Shown piece by piece: positions 61,852 to 64,000 of a stretch of DNA of 64,000 nucleotides. The stretch is taken from assembly GCA_029255685.2 (NCBI GenBank), contig CM055311.2:19862952-19926951 (forward strand), written 5' to 3'. This DNA is from Silene conica (taxonomy: Eukaryota > Streptophyta > Magnoliopsida > Caryophyllales > Caryophyllaceae). A model generated the notes under the pieces. That model was not told the origin of the DNA. It saw only the letters and a program-made list of their open reading frames with translations, and did not search any database. The position numbers and the translations under genes were made by a program. Position 1 is the first letter of the stretch. Every line of letters starts with the position of its first letter.

Positions 61852-63887
61852 ATGGAGATATTTGAAGTAGGGCCATGTGTAAGCTCCTACAAAATGGGGT
61901 ATCAAATAGGCCACAGATTTTCATCCGTAATACATAGTAGATTGGCAGCTGACCTTATTCTTCAAAACCAGCTTCATCCTTTTGCAAAAACAAGGCCCGG
62001 CGTCCAGCTTATCGATTCACTCTCTGACAATAACCGCAACATTTTCCCTCGGTATTGGGACGAGCTTGTAGGGGTGGCTGACGGAAGTGGCGTGCCTTTT
62101 CTCGATGTATGAAACGTTTTCTTCTTCTATAACCAACTTCAATTCTTCCTGTTACCGTACAATACAAGTTACCTTGCCAGATACCCGGGTATAATCTACA
62201 ACTTTCTTCATGACTCATGAGTCATGAGGTCATTTTACAAGCATCGACTTATCTTACGATATAAAATCAACAAACCCGTAAATTCTGTTGTTTATAACGT
62301 AAATAAATAAGCCTAAAATGTACAAAACATTTCCAATGTCTCGAGATCCCATAAATTAGAACATCATCCGCCTCCTACTTGGTAGAACTTTCCAAACAAA
62401 ATGGTACAGAAAAGATTTTCAGTAGCGAAACAAAATGGTACAGAAGACATTACAGGTTCGCTGATTTGTGCAGATAATACTGATAAACTTCCGCAAAGAG
62501 GTATTGGCATTTATTCCAAAGGATGAAGGCGTGAACGTACCTGAAGATACAGAGACATCAGATGATTGCTCTGATATTCTGGTATCGAGAGACGACTTGG
62601 CCATTGCAGCACATAATGAGGATGCAAATCTCGCTCTTGTTGGTCACACGTAAACACGATTCTACATCCCTTAATACTATGTTTCTTGTCAATTGGTGAT
62701 CATTATGGTACAGTAGTCTCACATGCTATGCTTCTGAGGTCTGAATTTGTTTCTTATATTTGCATTACAGGTACTTGATCAAAGCTAATTTCAATGGAGG
62801 ATGGTCCTATACAGGATACACCTATGCGGGGGAACTTCCAAGCTGCGCATTTGGCTTCAACAGTCACGGAGTGGTAAATTCTACCACTAAACAGTACAGT
62901 ATACTGTCATACTTTTAGAAAGCAGGCAGGGAGAATGCCTTCTCCCAAGTTATTTTGAAGTTCAATATTTGATGTCGAATGTAGCGTTTTCATAGTTCGT
63001 CATTTACAGTACTAGCTAAGCTAACTGAGATATATACATGACATCTCGTTTGTTTGACTGACATCAGTTGTATGATGTTTCTGAAGGCATTCACTCTGAA
63101 CTCCGTACCACCCCTTGTAGACGAAATTGTGGCTGGAGGCATAGGACGGAACTTCATTTCAAGAGATCTGCTGGAAGCAACAAGCATAAGTGATGCACTT
63201 GAGGTTAGAAGCAGTACCTGCCTATATAAACATCAATCCACAGTTCAGTTCAAAATCCATATGACTACGCTTCTTCGACACTCCATATTAGCTTCATGTC
63301 CCATGTCTGATATTTTGACGTTCCAACACGGCACATAATTAAGGGAAAAATGTTGAAACATTTTCACAAAATAGCTATCCTCGATACTAAACGACATGGT
63401 ATATCTCACACTTGAAACCTGAGCAGGAGCAATATAGCCATATAATACAGTAAAAGATTTGACGCAACCTTTTCTAATAATCTTGCAGAGAATTCAGTCA
63501 TCAGCTGTGTCTATCGGTCATAGCTATAACCTCATGGACATACAAACACGCAAGATCATAAACGTTGAAACAGCATCAAAGAACCGGATTTCAGTTCATG
63601 AAATCAATTCAAAACCATTTTTTCATGCAAACATGTATCTTCACCTTCAGGTTCCACAGGTAATAAGAACAATGAAGAGCATCAATATACAAAACAACTC
63701 ATCATTTAGACAAAGAAAATCAAGAACAATATTGCAGATTTTATAATGTCTCAAATTTTGAAGGTACAAGATGAAAATTCGAAAACCAGACAACACAGAG
63801 CAGCCTTGCTGCCGAAAGAGACAAAAGAGGACTTCCTTTCACTACTTGGGAACACAGACGACAAAAAATACCCCATCTACATGACAG
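61852..63887 (+). CDS. Acyl-CoA:6-aminopenicillanate acyltransferase-like protein (peptidase C45), 5' part
   Basis: Ntn-hydrolase-fold protein of the C45 family. The fungal relative swaps the penicillin side chain. The plant role and substrate are not established by this sequence. Predicted exons: 61852-62106 (MEIFEVGPCVSSYKMGYQIG, FPRYWDELVGVADGSGVP), 62474-62649 (ILINFRKEVLAFIPK, DDCSDILVSRDDLAIAAHNE), 62771-62873 (YLIKANFNGGWSYTGYTYAG), 63087-63203 (AFTLNSVPPLVDEIVAGGIG), 63489-63659 (AVSIGHSYNLMDIQT, PFFHANMYLHLQ), 63764-63887 (QDENSKTRQHRAALL, KYPIYMT). All five introns are GT-AG and phases join without stops. The Cys in DDCSD is the likely nucleophile exposed by autocleavage (inference). 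The C-terminus lies beyond the window. No damage was seen, so it is probably functional. Confidence 0.9.
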
Positions 63888-64000
63888 GTACCGGTACGGG
63901 TCATTTGAGTTTGTTATGGCCCATGAGTCGGTCGGATCAGGTCATTTAGATATATTATCAACCTTGGATTGAATCATTCGGGTCATTTTGGATTTGAGTT
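63888..64000 (+). other. Intron of the C45-like gene, running off the window
   Basis: Begins GTACCGG after ATGACAG and continues to the window end without an acceptor and coding frame that I can place. Confidence 0.6.

Overview
The window is plant nuclear DNA, most likely from a eudicot. The evidence is GT-AG introns, Athila-type Ty3/gypsy and Ty1/copia LTRs, Stowaway and Tourist MITEs, a DD39D mariner, a TRIM and a plant-type peptidase-C45 gene. GACGGGTCAA-type and GAGACGGTCT-type MITE sequence hints at Caryophyllales, but that is only an impression. No RNA gene, CRISPR array or prokaryotic feature was seen. About 85-90% of the window is transposon or transposon-derived repeat.

Left part, 1-16.5 kb, is a field of short elements. 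It holds two decayed LINE RNase H domains (609-1080 minus; 7771-8505 plus, with poly-A). A Tourist-like MITE (2316-6539, TSD TAA) is swollen by about 3.2 kb of (TAA)n with a 275-bp assembly gap. There is also a SINE (9849-9960) nested in a TIR element, a Stowaway (10410-10704), and a 3.6-kb mariner-like element (12138-15771) with a broken minus-strand transposase and an unexplained plus-strand ORF. A 271-bp MITE at 8694-8964 looks like a deletion derivative of that mariner family.

Middle, 16.5-40.9 kb, is a nest of insertions that can be unpicked by target-site duplications. A solo copia LTR (16499-40856, TSD GTCCT) is split by an Athila-like element on the minus strand (17741-40277, TSD GTGTG). 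That element carries a decayed gag-protease and no reverse transcriptase or integrase. It was hit by a giant solo gypsy LTR (20443-26329, TSD AAACT), itself hit by an inverted solo LTR (21332-24236). It was also hit by a young LARD-like element (27594-35893, TSD GGCTT), which split the Athila gag reading frame.

Right part, 40.9-60.7 kb, holds the decayed exons of a replication-protein-A large-subunit-like gene on the minus strand (58783 down to 41701). A second, gag-only Athila-like element (42007-56371) interrupts it. One end of that element is a tandem array of seven LTR units of about 1464 bp. Variants alternate with a two-unit period, so the array is behaving like a young satellite with higher-order structure. 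A small two-exon ORF of unknown function (59544-60656, minus) is split just after its start by a 552-bp TRIM (60082-60633, TSD TCATC).

Far right, 61852 to the window end, is the only convincingly intact host gene. It is a multi-exon homologue of acyl-CoA:6-aminopenicillanate acyltransferase (peptidase C45, Ntn hydrolase fold), plus strand, truncated by the window edge. Apart from this gene, the window is a record of serial transposition.
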